Positions 1 through 9,001 of a DNA stretch of 64,000 bases are shown here, one piece after another. Location: assembly GCA_044361535.1 (NCBI GenBank), contig JBIKIQ010000006.1, positions 124,001 to 188,000 on the forward strand, given 5' to 3'. Made by a program: the position numbers and the translations under genes. Positions within the stretch are counted from its first letter, which is position 1. Every line of letters starts with the position of its first letter. This DNA is from UBA952 sp044361535. GTDB lineage: Bacteria > Bacteroidota > Bacteroidia > Flavobacteriales_D > Crocinitomicaceae. The notes below the pieces were generated by a model. The model was not told the origin of the DNA. It worked only from the letters and a program-made list of their open reading frames with translations, and did not search any database.

Positions 1-17
1 TTTATTTGCAATTATTG

Positions 18-25
18 TATATTTG
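18..25 (+). promoter_or_regulatory. TAnnTTTG -7 promoter box of the T9SS substrate gene
   Basis: TATATTTG matches the Bacteroidota -7 consensus exactly and lies 18 bp before the ATG at 44. The -33 region falls outside the window, so only half of the promoter can be judged. Confidence 0.5.
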
Positions 26-43
26 ACATCAAACTAAATTAAT

Positions 44-1879
44 ATGAAAAAAATTGTTTACTCTTTATTTTCATTGTTGGCCTTGAATTCGTTTGCTCAG
101 GCGCCTAAACAATATTCTTTTCAGGATTTGATCAAACAACCGGCTCAAGGTGTTCATCAAAATCCTCAAGAAAAATCATTAGGAATTACTTTGTGGTCAA
201 ATGATTTCACGTTTGATTCTACATGGGTCATAAATAATGACGGTCAAACTGGTATTGATTATGGTTGGAATATTAATAATGCAAGTGATGGTTGGTGGGC
301 AGCTTCTGGAATCAATTCAACGTCTGGTGGAAAATATGCGGAACTTGTTAATGGGGATCCAACAGCTTCACCAGGAACACAGGCGCTTGACGTCGTATAC
401 ACATTAACTACGGCACAGCCAATTGATATAGCCGCCTTAGGTGGGACAAATCAAGTGTCATTACAATTTCAACAATATGGTGCAAGATTCAATGATCTAC
501 AAGAGTTTCAAATCTCTACAGATGGTGTTAACTTTATTACTGTTGGAACCAATGCTGATATGCCCGTTTTATCTTCTGCGGGAGGATCAGCATATTCAAA
601 TCCAAACAATAAGTCTATAAACTTAGCAACCTATTTAACTGCAAATCCTTCGCCTATTTGGATTAGGTTCTCATGGACGACAGGTTTTCCTGGATCTGCA
701 TCTAACCCAAATGTTTGGATAACCTACGGTTGGTATATTGATGATGTGAAAATTGTTACAAACCCAACGAATGATTTATCCGTTACTGCATCAACTTGGG
801 GAACAGCAGGACTGAACTATTACCAAATTCCTACCACTCAAGTGGCACCAATCGAATTTTCTGCATCGGTATTCAATGGTGGACAAAATACACAGTACAA
901 TGCTAAATTGAATGTTAATGTAAACTCAGGAGTTTTTACAAGTTCTTCTGCTCCAGCTAATATTCCATCTTTAGATTCTCTAGATTTGGTTACATCGACT
1001 TCATTTACCCCACCTGCAAACACTGCAAGTTATACGGTAGTTAGAAATATTACTTCCGACTCTACTGACGATGTTCCTACTAATAATGTATTGCCAAATC
1101 TAAATTTCAGTGTGACAAATTATATCTATGCTCGTGATAATAATTCAGTGAGTGGTAATACATCTAATGGGGTTGATGGTTTTGAGGTAGGGAATTTATT
1201 TGATATTTTTGCTGATCAAACGCTTAAAGCGATCAATGTTCGTTTAGCTGGTGGTAATTCTGGAACAACCGTTGGAACAGAAATCTATGCAAGACTGTAT
1301 TCAATTGATCCAAATTCAGGTGAATTTGTTTTTGAAACTGAATCAGATCCTTTTATTGTGGCGGCCAACAACTTAAATACAAATCTTGTTCTTCAACTTC
1401 AATCTCCGTTTGATGTGTTTGCAAACACAACCTATCTCGCTGTTGTGGGGTCGTTTACAGAAGGATTAAGGGTTGCTAATGCAGGAACATCTGAGCCTCA
1501 AACATCATTCTTCCTTGACGGAAACGACATAGGTAATACCGCTAATTTGTTTTACCAAACTTCTACGCCATATGTGCGTTTAAATTTTGATCCTAGTGTT
1601 GGGTTAAATGAAGAATCAACAGAAATCAATGGTGTTTCTTTATATCCAAATCCTACTAGTACTGAAACAACGATTAACTTCTATTTAGAAACAAAAGGTG
1701 ATGTTAACATTACACTTTCTGACTTAACGGGCAAGTCTGTTGGGGCTATTGAATTAGCTAATTTAACAACCGGAGCAAATTCTGCAAATATTGATTGTTC
1801 CTCATTAAACAGTGGTGTTTACTATGTAACAATTAGCACAAATGGATCTTCTGTTACTAAGAAATTTGTTAAGAAATAA
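44..1879 (+). CDS. Secreted protein with type IX secretion C-terminal sorting domain
   Basis: 611 aa. Residues 1-18 form a signal peptide (MKKI, hydrophobic core, cleavage after SFA). Residues about 50-240 look like a MAM/choice-of-anchor beta-sandwich ending in a WYIDDVKI motif, as often seen in Bacteroidota surface proteins. The last ~80 residues begin with a YPNPT motif and end in a KKFVKK-like tail, the signature of the type A T9SS sorting domain. Known family behaviour: Sec export to the periplasm, then T9SS transport across the outer membrane with removal of the tail. No catalytic motif is visible, so it is probably an adhesin or structural surface protein. It is monocistronic: a -7 box precedes it and an intrinsic terminator follows it. 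Confidence 0.85.
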   Translation: MKKIVYSLFSLLALNSFAQAPKQYSFQDLIKQPAQGVHQNPQEKSLGITLWSNDFTFDSTWVINNDGQTGIDYGWNINNASDGWWAASGINSTSGGKYAELVNGDPTASPGTQALDVVYTLTTAQPIDIAALGGTNQVSLQFQQYGARFNDLQEFQISTDGVNFITVGTNADMPVLSSAGGSAYSNPNNKSINLATYLTANPSPIWIRFSWTTGFPGSASNPNVWITYGWYIDDVKIVTNPTNDLSVTASTWGTAGLNYYQIPTTQVAPIEFSASVFNGGQNTQYNAKLNVNVNSGVFTSSSAPANIPSLDSLDLVTSTSFTPPANTASYTVVRNITSDSTDDVPTNNVLPNLNFSVTNYIYARDNNSVSGNTSNGVDGFEVGNLFDIFADQTLKAINVRLAGGNSGTTVGTEIYARLYSIDPNSGEFVFETESDPFIVAANNLNTNLVLQLQSPFDVFANTTYLAVVGSFTEGLRVANAGTSEPQTSFFLDGNDIGNTANLFYQTSTPYVRLNFDPSVGLNEESTEINGVSLYPNPTSTETTINFYLETKGDVNITLSDLTGKSVGAIELANLTTGANSANIDCSSLNSGVYYVTISTNGSSVTKKFVKK

Positions 1880-1900
1880 ATTCTAATTTAGTTTTTCTTT

Positions 1901-1924
1901 AGGCCGGTAATTCCGGCCTTTTTT
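1901..1924 (+). terminator. Rho-independent terminator after the T9SS substrate
   Basis: AGGCCGG, five-base loop, CCGGCCT, then a run of T. The T-run ends only four bases before the ATG of the next gene at 1929, so that gene must be transcribed by read-through or from a promoter overlapping the hairpin. Confidence 0.9.
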
Positions 1925-1928
1925 GTTT

Positions 1929-2345
1929 ATGGATTATTGGGTTTATCTAAGTTTATTTGTAAGCTGCTTTTTATCAGCAACGATTCTTCCTTTTGCTTCT
2001 GAAGTTGGCTTGGCGGGAGTTATTGCATCAGGATATGATCCAATAACATCTGTTGGTGTTGCAACAATTGGAAATAGTCTTGGGGGTTTAACCAATTATT
2101 ATTTGGGAAAATTCGGTAAGTTTCTTTGGATGAAGAAAAGTGAAGCAGCAAATAAAAAACAAAATAAACTCAAGCAATATGTCACGAAATACGGAAGTTT
2201 GTGCGCCTTACTCAGTTGGGTTCCGATTATTGGAGACCCTCTGCTCGTAATGCTTGGTTTTATGAGGATAAGATTACTGCCTGTTGCCATTTATATGGTC
2301 ATTGGTAAATTAATTCGATACATTGTAATTGCATTATTTTTTTAA
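1929..2345 (+). CDS. YqaA/DedA-family (SNARE-associated type) small membrane protein
   Basis: 138 aa from the ATG at 1929; a TTG two codons upstream overlaps the terminator T-run and is less likely. There are four to five hydrophobic segments. The pattern includes an acidic residue in an amphipathic N-terminal segment (FASEVGLAG), a GNSLGGLTNYYLGK motif and a re-entrant-like WVPIIGDP motif, typical of the short YqaA branch of the DedA superfamily. DedA proteins are linked to envelope lipid recycling and proton-motive-force homeostasis; the substrate here is unknown. The next gene starts 27 bp downstream behind its own promoter box. Confidence 0.8.
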   Translation: MDYWVYLSLFVSCFLSATILPFASEVGLAGVIASGYDPITSVGVATIGNSLGGLTNYYLGKFGKFLWMKKSEAANKKQNKLKQYVTKYGSLCALLSWVPIIGDPLLVMLGFMRIRLLPVAIYMVIGKLIRYIVIALFF

Positions 2346-2361
2346 CTCAAAGATATTAACC

Positions 2362-2369
2362 TACTTTTG
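2362..2369 (+). promoter_or_regulatory. TAnnTTTG -7 box giving a probable leaderless mRNA
   Basis: TACTTTTG matches the -7 consensus exactly and ends three bases before the ATG at 2373. A start site about 4-7 nt after the box would put the first transcribed base at or inside the start codon. No clear -33 TTG at the usual spacing was found. Confidence 0.5.
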
Positions 2370-2372
2370 CAA

Positions 2373-2984
2373 ATGAATTCATTTGAACACATTCTAGCAA
2401 GCCGTTTTCAAAACAATCAAATTGCATCAATTCCTTTTGAGGGTAAGGACTTTTTAGTTGTTGATTTTTCAAAGTCAAAAGGAATAAAAATTCTAATGAC
2501 TACGTCTTTTCATAACTATCAAATGCCGGTTCCTGAAAAACTGAACGGGCTTGAATTCGGACAATTGTATTTTTGTGTTCCTGAGTATTGGGATCTAACA
2601 AATCCTGAAAACCCTCAAGTTCGCTGGCTTTTTGAATGGTTAATTCGTGTTTCAACCTATACAATCGATAATAAAACGTGGCTTGGCGATGGACATACTT
2701 ACAATTGTACAAAGTATGGTGAACAATTATCAACCACAATGAGACAAGATCATTTATTTATAAGTAATCCAATCTTTTTGGAAGATGAATTAACTCCTGT
2801 TGAACTGGAGGATAAAACTATTTATTTTTGGGCTTTAATCCCTCTTTTTGGTGATGAAATGGATTACAAACAAGGAAAGGGAACCGTAAAACTCAAAAAA
2901 AAGTTTTTAATTAAAGGTGTAAACGAAAAATTAGATGAGTTTCGTCAGTCTTGTCTTCGAAATCGTTGGTTGTTCTTTAAGTGA
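2373..2984 (+). CDS. Suppressor-of-fused (SUFU)-like domain protein
   Basis: 203 aa from the ATG at 2373; a TTG two codons earlier would lie inside the promoter box. It is a soluble protein without a signal peptide. The C-terminal half contains a pattern like IYFWALIPLFGDEMDYK followed by a basic strand and a GVNEKLDEFRQ segment. This resembles bacterial SUFU-domain proteins, where a hydrophobic strand leads into a PL..EE/DE stretch. Bacterial SUFU proteins have no settled function; some are immunity proteins or are linked to polymorphic toxins. The stop codon overlaps the GTG start of the transporter gene (GTGA), so the two are translationally coupled. Confidence 0.5.
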   Translation: MNSFEHILASRFQNNQIASIPFEGKDFLVVDFSKSKGIKILMTTSFHNYQMPVPEKLNGLEFGQLYFCVPEYWDLTNPENPQVRWLFEWLIRVSTYTIDNKTWLGDGHTYNCTKYGEQLSTTMRQDHLFISNPIFLEDELTPVELEDKTIYFWALIPLFGDEMDYKQGKGTVKLKKKFLIKGVNEKLDEFRQSCLRNRWLFFK

Positions 2985-3910
2985 AACAAAAATCCACCTC
3001 ATTTCTCTGGGCACATTTGGCTCTTTTTATCGTAAACATGCTCTACGGAGCAAGCCATATTTTGGCAAAAGGCGTAATGCCAAACTTTCTTACTCCTTCT
3101 GTCTTTATTTTATTCCGTGTATTTGGAGCTGCCGTTTTGTTTTGGATTGTTCTTTCATTTGCAAGATCTTACAAAATTGAGCGAAAAGACTGGGCGCGTT
3201 TAATTGGGTGCGGGTTATTTGGTGTTGCTGTCAATCAACTTTTTTTCTTTCACGGGTTAAATTTATCTTCATCCGTTAATTCAGGAATAATAATGGCCTT
3301 TAATCCTATAATGGTAGTGATACTCTCGGGGTTTCTGTTAAAAGAGAAAATCACTCCTTTGCGACTAACAGGAATCTTTGTTGGAGCCGCGGGGGCTGTG
3401 TTACTCACTCTTACTGGTGAAAAATCCGTTTCAGAAACTTCACTTGGAGATGCTTTTTTACTCATTAATTCCTTCAGCTATGCCATTTATTTGGTTTTAG
3501 CAAAGCCTCTCATGAAAAAGTATAGTCCTTTATTAGTGATAACGTGGGTTTTTACCATCGGCTTAGGCTTTTTATTCTTGTATCCACCTGTTTTGACAGA
3601 GTTTTATGCGACCAATTTTAGTTCCATTCCAAGTGATGTGTGGGTTAAAATAGTGTATGTTGTTGTTGGCGTCACTTTTTTAACTTATTTACTTACCATG
3701 TTTGGATTGAAATATTTAAGCCCTTCTGTTTCCAGTTCATACATTTATTTTCAACCTGTAGCTGTTATGGGATTCGCCTTTTTGTTCCTTTATCTGGGAA
3801 TAGCAGAAGACTACACCTCGAGCATAACACTACGAAAAATAATTTACATGCTTTTAATTTTTCTAGGCGTTTTCTTGTCTGGGAGGTCTTCATCAAAAAC
3901 TAACTCTTAG
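2981..3910 (+). CDS. EamA/DMT-family transporter
   Basis: 309 aa with ten predicted membrane segments arranged as two EamA repeats (about residues 10-145 and 155-300). The internal pattern FNPIMVVILSGFLLKEK is typical of drug/metabolite transporter permeases, and the second repeat ends with YIYFQPVAVMGFAFLFL. The start is a GTG overlapping the upstream TGA by four bases, which fixes the start and implies coupled translation. Substrates of such carriers (amino acids, metabolites, drugs) cannot be read from sequence. The 3' end overlaps the convergent glycosyltransferase gene by 11 bp. Confidence 0.85.
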   Translation: MKQKSTSFLWAHLALFIVNMLYGASHILAKGVMPNFLTPSVFILFRVFGAAVLFWIVLSFARSYKIERKDWARLIGCGLFGVAVNQLFFFHGLNLSSSVNSGIIMAFNPIMVVILSGFLLKEKITPLRLTGIFVGAAGAVLLTLTGEKSVSETSLGDAFLLINSFSYAIYLVLAKPLMKKYSPLLVITWVFTIGLGFLFLYPPVLTEFYATNFSSIPSDVWVKIVYVVVGVTFLTYLLTMFGLKYLSPSVSSSYIYFQPVAVMGFAFLFLYLGIAEDYTSSITLRKIIYMLLIFLGVFLSGRSSSKTNS

Positions 3911-5057
3911 TTCTTGGTGTTGGTTGCCAAACGCTCGATTTTACACCTTTCAAATAAGAAAAAAACCCTATTAATAAGGCAAGGTTCATGTTGTAAAAAT
4001 GAGCAATGAATAAAATGGGTTTTACTTTTTTTAGTACAGGAATAAAGAGAGGCGTTAGAAATAAAATCGCTTGTGCCGCACTGAAATAAATAAAATAATC
4101 CTGGTAGCAGACTAATAAAAGCGAAACAATAAAAATCGTTATTAAAAAAAATGGTGTTAGCCAGCGAAGTATTTTATGGGAAATAAATGCAAAGGAAATG
4201 GGACTCCATAAGGGCCATAATAAGGATTTAAATTCAAATAGATTTTGATAATTTCCAATAGAGATTCGGATTTTTCGTTTGAATTCTTCTGAAGATTCAC
4301 TTGGTAAATCTTCATATACAATTGCTTGATCATCAAATAGAACCTGACCCTTATTTTTAATTACACTCATAGTAATGTAAAAATCATCCATAAAGAAATT
4401 TTTTGGAACAGGAGAATAATTTTCGCGACGAAGCGCATAACAACCTCCCTCAGCACCAATAACAAATCCCCATGTATTGCTTTCTTTTAGTTTGATTGTG
4501 TTCTCTAACCAAAGATACTTTTTTTCAAGTCCTTGAATTTGAATGTTTTTGTTAGACGTTTTAATGATATTGGCACAAACTTGTTTGGTTTTTAAATTTG
4601 AAAAATGCCGAACTAAATTAGAGATTGTCGTTTTTGAAAAGAAGACATTTGCGTCTGTTAAAATAAAAATGTCATCCAAACAGTCCTTGGCTAAATCATT
4701 TATAATAAATGCTTTTCCAGATCTGCCTTGAAAAACTTTAAGATAAATAGTTGGGTGATTTTGTTGAAAAGAAGCTATTAACTCATTTGTTTTATCTGTT
4801 GAAGCATCTGAACCAATATAAATTGAGACTTTTTCAAGCGGATAATCTGAGTCTAAAATACTTTGGATTTTTTGTGCAATTACATTTTCTTCATTATAGG
4901 CCGCTATAATTACCCCTACAGTTAATGACGTATTCAAAGCTGGGCTTTCTCGCTTGCTTTTTCCACCTAAAATTAATAGGACAGGATAAAGCACATAGGT
5001 TTGTAAAATTCCTAAAATACAAAGAGATCCAATAAGATATAATCCTAATTCAATCAT
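3900..5057 (-). CDS. Family 2 glycosyltransferase, membrane anchored
   Basis: 385 aa, ATG start. An N-terminal membrane helix (residues 1-28) precedes a GT-A domain with VGVIIAAYNEE, the GSDASTD nucleotide-binding motif and a LTDANVFF (DxD-like) motif. The region then has an ED pair and a KRKIRI segment, a variant of the Q/RxxRW loop. Two to three membrane helices close the protein. This is the architecture of processive or polysaccharide GT2 enzymes, transferring sugar from a nucleotide donor at the cytoplasmic face of the inner membrane. It is isolated, convergent to the transporter, and about 320 bp of non-GT sequence separates it from the next minus-strand gene start. The product is unknown. 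Confidence 0.85.
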   Translation of the reverse strand: MIELGLYLIGSLCILGILQTYVLYPVLLILGGKSKRESPALNTSLTVGVIIAAYNEENVIAQKIQSILDSDYPLEKVSIYIGSDASTDKTNELIASFQQNHPTIYLKVFQGRSGKAFIINDLAKDCLDDIFILTDANVFFSKTTISNLVRHFSNLKTKQVCANIIKTSNKNIQIQGLEKKYLWLENTIKLKESNTWGFVIGAEGGCYALRRENYSPVPKNFFMDDFYITMSVIKNKGQVLFDDQAIVYEDLPSESSEEFKRKIRISIGNYQNLFEFKSLLWPLWSPISFAFISHKILRWLTPFFLITIFIVSLLLVCYQDYFIYFSAAQAILFLTPLFIPVLKKVKPILFIAHFYNMNLALLIGFFSYLKGVKSSVWQPTPRTKS

Positions 5058-5211
5058 TATTTCCCATCCAGTTTATCAAAGCTAAACAAATTAATTCACC
5101 CTATAAAATATCAATTAGCGTAAAGAACAGTAATATCCTAGAAATTGATGAAAGATGACTGTTTTTTTTTGATAAATACAGACAATTTAATAGATTAATT
5201 TATTGCTTCAA

Positions 5212-5895
5212 CTAATCCAATATTCTGAAAGACTTGCCAAAATTGGTTGATTTAAAAATAAGGGATTCTTCCCTATCCGTTTCAAACACGAATAAATTGG
5301 ATAAGATCAAGGTAATTTCTCCTAGAGCAGAAAATCGGATGTGCTGAATTTGTTGTGCTTTTATCTTTTCAGACTTAACTGTTTGATTATCCCAAGTAAT
5401 TCCGCCGTCATTGGTTATAGAATAAGTTAATTGGCTATTTTTCAAACCCCAAATAATAACCCCTTTCTTCTCGTTAAACATATAAAAGGATTGATTTGTT
5501 AGTCTCTCCATTTCGGCATTTCCAGATGTTCTGCTTCCGGATGCGATGTGATTCCATGTTTTTCCTCTATCACTTGTTCGAAATAACCAGTCATATGAAG
5601 CATAGCAACCACCTGATACAGTGAAAAAACCAGTGCTGTCATTGATAAAGAAAATGGAGTTGGGAGGAGAACAAGGAGCATGTTGCACACTGTCAATGAA
5701 CTCAACAATTGTATCTTTTTTTAATCGATTAATGAATTGCAAAGCATACCTACTGTTTTCATCTGAAGTATAGAATGATACTAGCCGAATCACTGTAAAA
5801 TTCGTCATAAACTGTTCGTCAATTAATGTTTCTTTTTGACAAAAGCTTTTTGTATTTATTATTAATAAAAGAAGTATGAGTATTTTCCAATTCAT
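5212..5895 (-). CDS. Secreted Asp-box (BNR/YCF48-like) repeat protein
   Basis: 227 aa with a signal peptide (MNWKILILLLLIINTKSFC). Three Asp-box-like motifs are visible: SDRGKTW, NDGGITW and a divergent S-NFGKSF near the end. Such boxes cap blades of beta-propellers in sialidase-like and photosystem-assembly-like proteins. It is short for a whole six- or seven-blade propeller, so it is a small or partial propeller. An unrelated-looking propeller lipoprotein lies directly upstream on the same strand. Function unknown; probably periplasmic or surface exposed. Confidence 0.65.
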   Translation of the reverse strand: MNWKILILLLLIINTKSFCQKETLIDEQFMTNFTVIRLVSFYTSDENSRYALQFINRLKKDTIVEFIDSVQHAPCSPPNSIFFINDSTGFFTVSGGCYASYDWLFRTSDRGKTWNHIASGSRTSGNAEMERLTNQSFYMFNEKKGVIIWGLKNSQLTYSITNDGGITWDNQTVKSEKIKAQQIQHIRFSALGEITLILSNLFVFETDREESLIFKSTNFGKSFRILD

Positions 5896-5996
5896 TATTT
5901 GATGTTTTATTTGTTGGTCATTTATACTTTAAAATGAATCCAGGAATTGCCTTTCAGTAATCCTTAAGCTAGATCATTATTATTTGGATCAATGGG

Positions 5997-7085
5997 TTAT
6001 TTAATTACAAATTCATAGAATGACGTTCCGTTAAATTTACAAATGCCGTTGCTGTCTGTTCCAAACCATAATTCTCCATTTTTATCCTTATAAATTGTAT
6101 TCACTGAATTGCTTGTGAGCCCTTGATCGGTTGTATAATTCGTTAATTTTTCTCCATCGTATTTCCACACCCCTGAATCAACTGTTCCTATCCAGAGATT
6201 ACCTATGATGTCTTCATTGATAGTATATACCCGAGCTAAAGTTCCTAACCTTGGTTTGCCATTAACAATAAAATCTTCATTATTAAGTCCCATTTCTTCT
6301 GTAAAATTGGTTAAGGTTACGCCATCAAAACGGAATAATCCGGCACCATTATTTCCAAACCACAAGTTGCCTTTTTTATCTTCAAAAACACCAAGAACGG
6401 CAGGGCCTGCAAGACCTTTTTCTTTCAACCAAGTCAACGATTTTCCATCAAATTTGCATACTCCTTCTGCTTGTGTACCGAACCATATATTTCCTTTTTT
6501 ATCTTTTAGAATGCAGTAAACACCGTAACGACTAAGTTTAAAGGGGTCGTTTGAACTTGATCGGTCAAATGGTAAATAATGGATTGAGGAATTGCTTTGC
6601 CTAAACACACCATCCCCTGCATAAAACCATACATCGTTATTTACTGATTTCCAGATTGTTTCTTTACGAGTCAATAAATCGATGTTATTCTTTTGACTTG
6701 TAAATTTTTCTCCATCAAATTTACTAATGTTGAATGAGCCTGATCCAAACCAAAGATTTCCCTGTTCATCTTCTTGAATACTTATTACTTGATTGTCAGC
6801 AAGACCGTCCTTTACAGTAAATTGTTTCAATGTTTTTTTGTCATAACGAAAAACGCCTGCACCATTTGTTCCAAACCAATAATTACCATTCTTGTCTTGA
6901 AAAACACTTCTTATGTTCTTATCAAAACTTTTACTATTGGCATTATAGTTCTCAAGTTGATTCGTTTGTTTTGCTTTGCCATCATTGTTGGCTGTGTTTT
7001 CAATTTGTCCGTTACAGGAATTCAAGAAAACAACTGGAAAAATGAAAAATGAAAAAGCCTTGTAATTAATTCTTACTGATATCAT
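5997..7085 (-). CDS. Lipoprotein with two-component-regulator-propeller repeats
   Basis: 362 aa. The N-terminus has a lipobox (FLNSC), so the mature protein is a lipoprotein. Residues about 55-355 are tandem repeats of the reg_prop type (D.NGN.WFGT...G..K/RYDG..), at least six copies, predicting a beta-propeller. In hybrid two-component systems these repeats form the periplasmic sensor part, but here no YYY domain, membrane helix or kinase follows. It is therefore a stand-alone propeller, not a truncated kinase as far as the window shows, since the downstream reading frame closes normally. Ligand unknown. Confidence 0.75.
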   Translation of the reverse strand: MISVRINYKAFSFFIFPVVFLNSCNGQIENTANNDGKAKQTNQLENYNANSKSFDKNIRSVFQDKNGNYWFGTNGAGVFRYDKKTLKQFTVKDGLADNQVISIQEDEQGNLWFGSGSFNISKFDGEKFTSQKNNIDLLTRKETIWKSVNNDVWFYAGDGVFRQSNSSIHYLPFDRSSSNDPFKLSRYGVYCILKDKKGNIWFGTQAEGVCKFDGKSLTWLKEKGLAGPAVLGVFEDKKGNLWFGNNGAGLFRFDGVTLTNFTEEMGLNNEDFIVNGKPRLGTLARVYTINEDIIGNLWIGTVDSGVWKYDGEKLTNYTTDQGLTSNSVNTIYKDKNGELWFGTDSNGICKFNGTSFYEFVIK

Positions 7086-7371
7086 TTAGTTAACCTTTTA
7101 AAAATTGTCGAATGGAAAATCAGAGAAAGCACATTAGTTTTGGGACTTTTCAAATTAACTCAAAAGTTAAACATAAATTGATTTAATATATCTATTATCG
7201 GTAGATAAAATACCCATTTTGGTTAATCTTTTTTATCAGCTTGTTTTTTTGTTGATTACATTAAAACGTATGATCTTCTGTTCTCTTCGTTAATTCTATG
7301 AGAAGGATTACACCTTAGTGATATTATTTTAATTTAATTTCTTATATTTCAACAATTTAAAATACTTAAAT
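7086..7371. other. AT-rich divergent intergenic region
   Basis: This 286-bp gap separates the divergent propeller lipoprotein and the lipoprotein at 7372. A TATATTTC sequence at about 7341-7348 is one base off the -7 consensus and could serve the rightward gene. No RNA gene or repeat was recognised. Confidence 0.3.
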
Positions 7372-7971
7372 ATGTTATTATTTAAACAACAAGTAAAAAT
7401 CATACTGTTTAGTGCGATTATTTTTACGGCTTGCGACTCTAATAAAATGCAAGATTCAAAAAACAAAATCGAAGGAACAAGCACTGAAAAGTCCAATAAA
7501 GTAGATCTAACAGATGAGGAACAAATTCATCGCGCAACAGATTGGTATTTTCAAATTTTAAAATTAGAGCAAACAGATAGTAAGAATACTCTTTGTAAAG
7601 AGACAACCTGGAATACCACTGAAAATAAGAAGTCATTTCAACAGAAATCAAAAAAATGTAGCTTTTCGAATGATTTTCAATTAATTACTTGTGATTTAGA
7701 TGGGTGGGAATGGGGAGAGAAAATTATGTATTATATGAAAAACAATACTGTTTTTTATGTTTTAGAAGAAGTTACAACGCTCGCGGGAAAAGCACTGTAC
7801 AAAATTTATTTTGATGAAAAAGGCAAGGTGATTCGAATTTTAGAATCATCGCGCAATGAGTTTAGTGATATTACCATAAAAAATGAAGTTGTAAAAGAAG
7901 AAGAAAAAAAGAAAAAAATTTTAACGATAATCAACCAAAATTTATCAGAATCGCTAAAACATTTAAATTAA
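7372..7971 (+). CDS. Hypothetical lipoprotein
   Basis: 199 aa. The N-terminus shows a hydrophobic stretch ending in the lipobox FTAC (Cys near residue 22), followed by a polar linker, so an outer-membrane or periplasmic lipoprotein is expected. The rest is a lysine-rich soluble domain containing a FDEKGKVIRILESS strand pattern that resembles a small beta-rich fold. No family recognised. Its stop lies four bases from the stop of the convergent meaB gene. Confidence 0.7.
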   Translation: MLLFKQQVKIILFSAIIFTACDSNKMQDSKNKIEGTSTEKSNKVDLTDEEQIHRATDWYFQILKLEQTDSKNTLCKETTWNTTENKKSFQQKSKKCSFSNDFQLITCDLDGWEWGEKIMYYMKNNTVFYVLEEVTTLAGKALYKIYFDEKGKVIRILESSRNEFSDITIKNEVVKEEEKKKKILTIINQNLSESLKHLN

Positions 7972-7975
7972 ATTG

Positions 7976-9001
7976 CTAACCAAATTTTCTGTAAATTTCC
8001 TCTGCCGCTTCAAAAGCACTCATCTGTTGAGAGGTTAGCGCTTGTTTGATTTTTTCATATTTATTTGCAAAGCCTGGTTGCGAATAAAACCCTGATAAAA
8101 TAAGTTCATTAAGCGTTTCTTTCATCCAAGCAATATCTTGGTTATTCCTGTTTTGCTCAATCCAGCCGTTTGAAGTGTTGTGTCTAAAAAATTCATCAGC
8201 AATTTTCCAGGATTCCTCCATATTATAATTATTCAATGAACTACATATCTCAGTTCGTGGAATCCACTCGTTTTCCTTAGGAGGAAATAAATGCAAGGCG
8301 TTAGCATAACTTGCTTTTGCCATTTTTGCCATTTTCACATTCTCCCCATCAGCTTTGGTTATGAGTAAAGCATCTGCCAATTCCATAATTCCTCGTTTGA
8401 TACCTTGTAATTCATCTCCTGCTCCTGCTAGCATCAACAAAAGAAAAAAATCAACCATGGAATGAACCATCGTTTCGGATTGACCTACGCCGACAGTTTC
8501 AATAAGAATTACATCAAATCCTGCTGCCTCGCACAGATAAATACTTTCACGGGTGGCTCGAGCTACTCCACCTAGTGTACTTCCTGCCGCAGATGGACGA
8601 ATATATGCATTGGGTTCTTGAGAAAGCGTATGCATGCGTGTTTTGTCACCTAAAATACTTCCTCCGGTAGTTGCGGAAGACGGATCAATGGTTAACACTG
8701 CCAATTTAAATCCTTGCTCTAAAATTACTTTACCGAATGCTTCAATGAAGGTGCTTTTTCCAACGCCAGGAACGCCAGTAATTCCAATTCTACGCGATTT
8801 TCCAGATAGGGGAAGACATTTCCGAATTAACTCATTTGCTAATTGCTTATCGCTTTCTAATTGACTTTCAATCAGGGTTATTCCGGCGCTCAAAGCGAAT
8901 CTGTCGTGATTTTTAATTCCTTCGAAAATGCTTTCAACTGAGCGCGAAGCTTTATTTTCTTTGCGTTTTCGCAGCCAATCTTCGTGTTGGTGCTGCTCCA
9001 T
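7976..9001 (-). CDS. meaB: Methylmalonyl-CoA mutase-associated GTPase MeaB
   Basis: 341 aa G3E-family GTPase. Residues 76-84 are the P-loop (GVPGVGKST). The ATTGGSILGDKTRM switch region, the ETVGVGQSE motif and a TKADGEN base-recognition motif follow. MeaB protects and reloads adenosylcobalamin-dependent methylmalonyl-CoA mutase. The mutase genes are not in the window. Its ATG directly abuts the stop codon of elbB (0 bp gap), so the two genes form a bicistron with coupled translation. Confidence 0.92.
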   Translation of the reverse strand: MEQHQHEDWLRKRKENKASRSVESIFEGIKNHDRFALSAGITLIESQLESDKQLANELIRKCLPLSGKSRRIGITGVPGVGKSTFIEAFGKVILEQGFKLAVLTIDPSSATTGGSILGDKTRMHTLSQEPNAYIRPSAAGSTLGGVARATRESIYLCEAAGFDVILIETVGVGQSETMVHSMVDFFLLLMLAGAGDELQGIKRGIMELADALLITKADGENVKMAKMAKASYANALHLFPPKENEWIPRTEICSSLNNYNMEESWKIADEFFRHNTSNGWIEQNRNNQDIAWMKETLNELILSGFYSQPGFANKYEKIKQALTSQQMSAFEAAEEIYRKFG

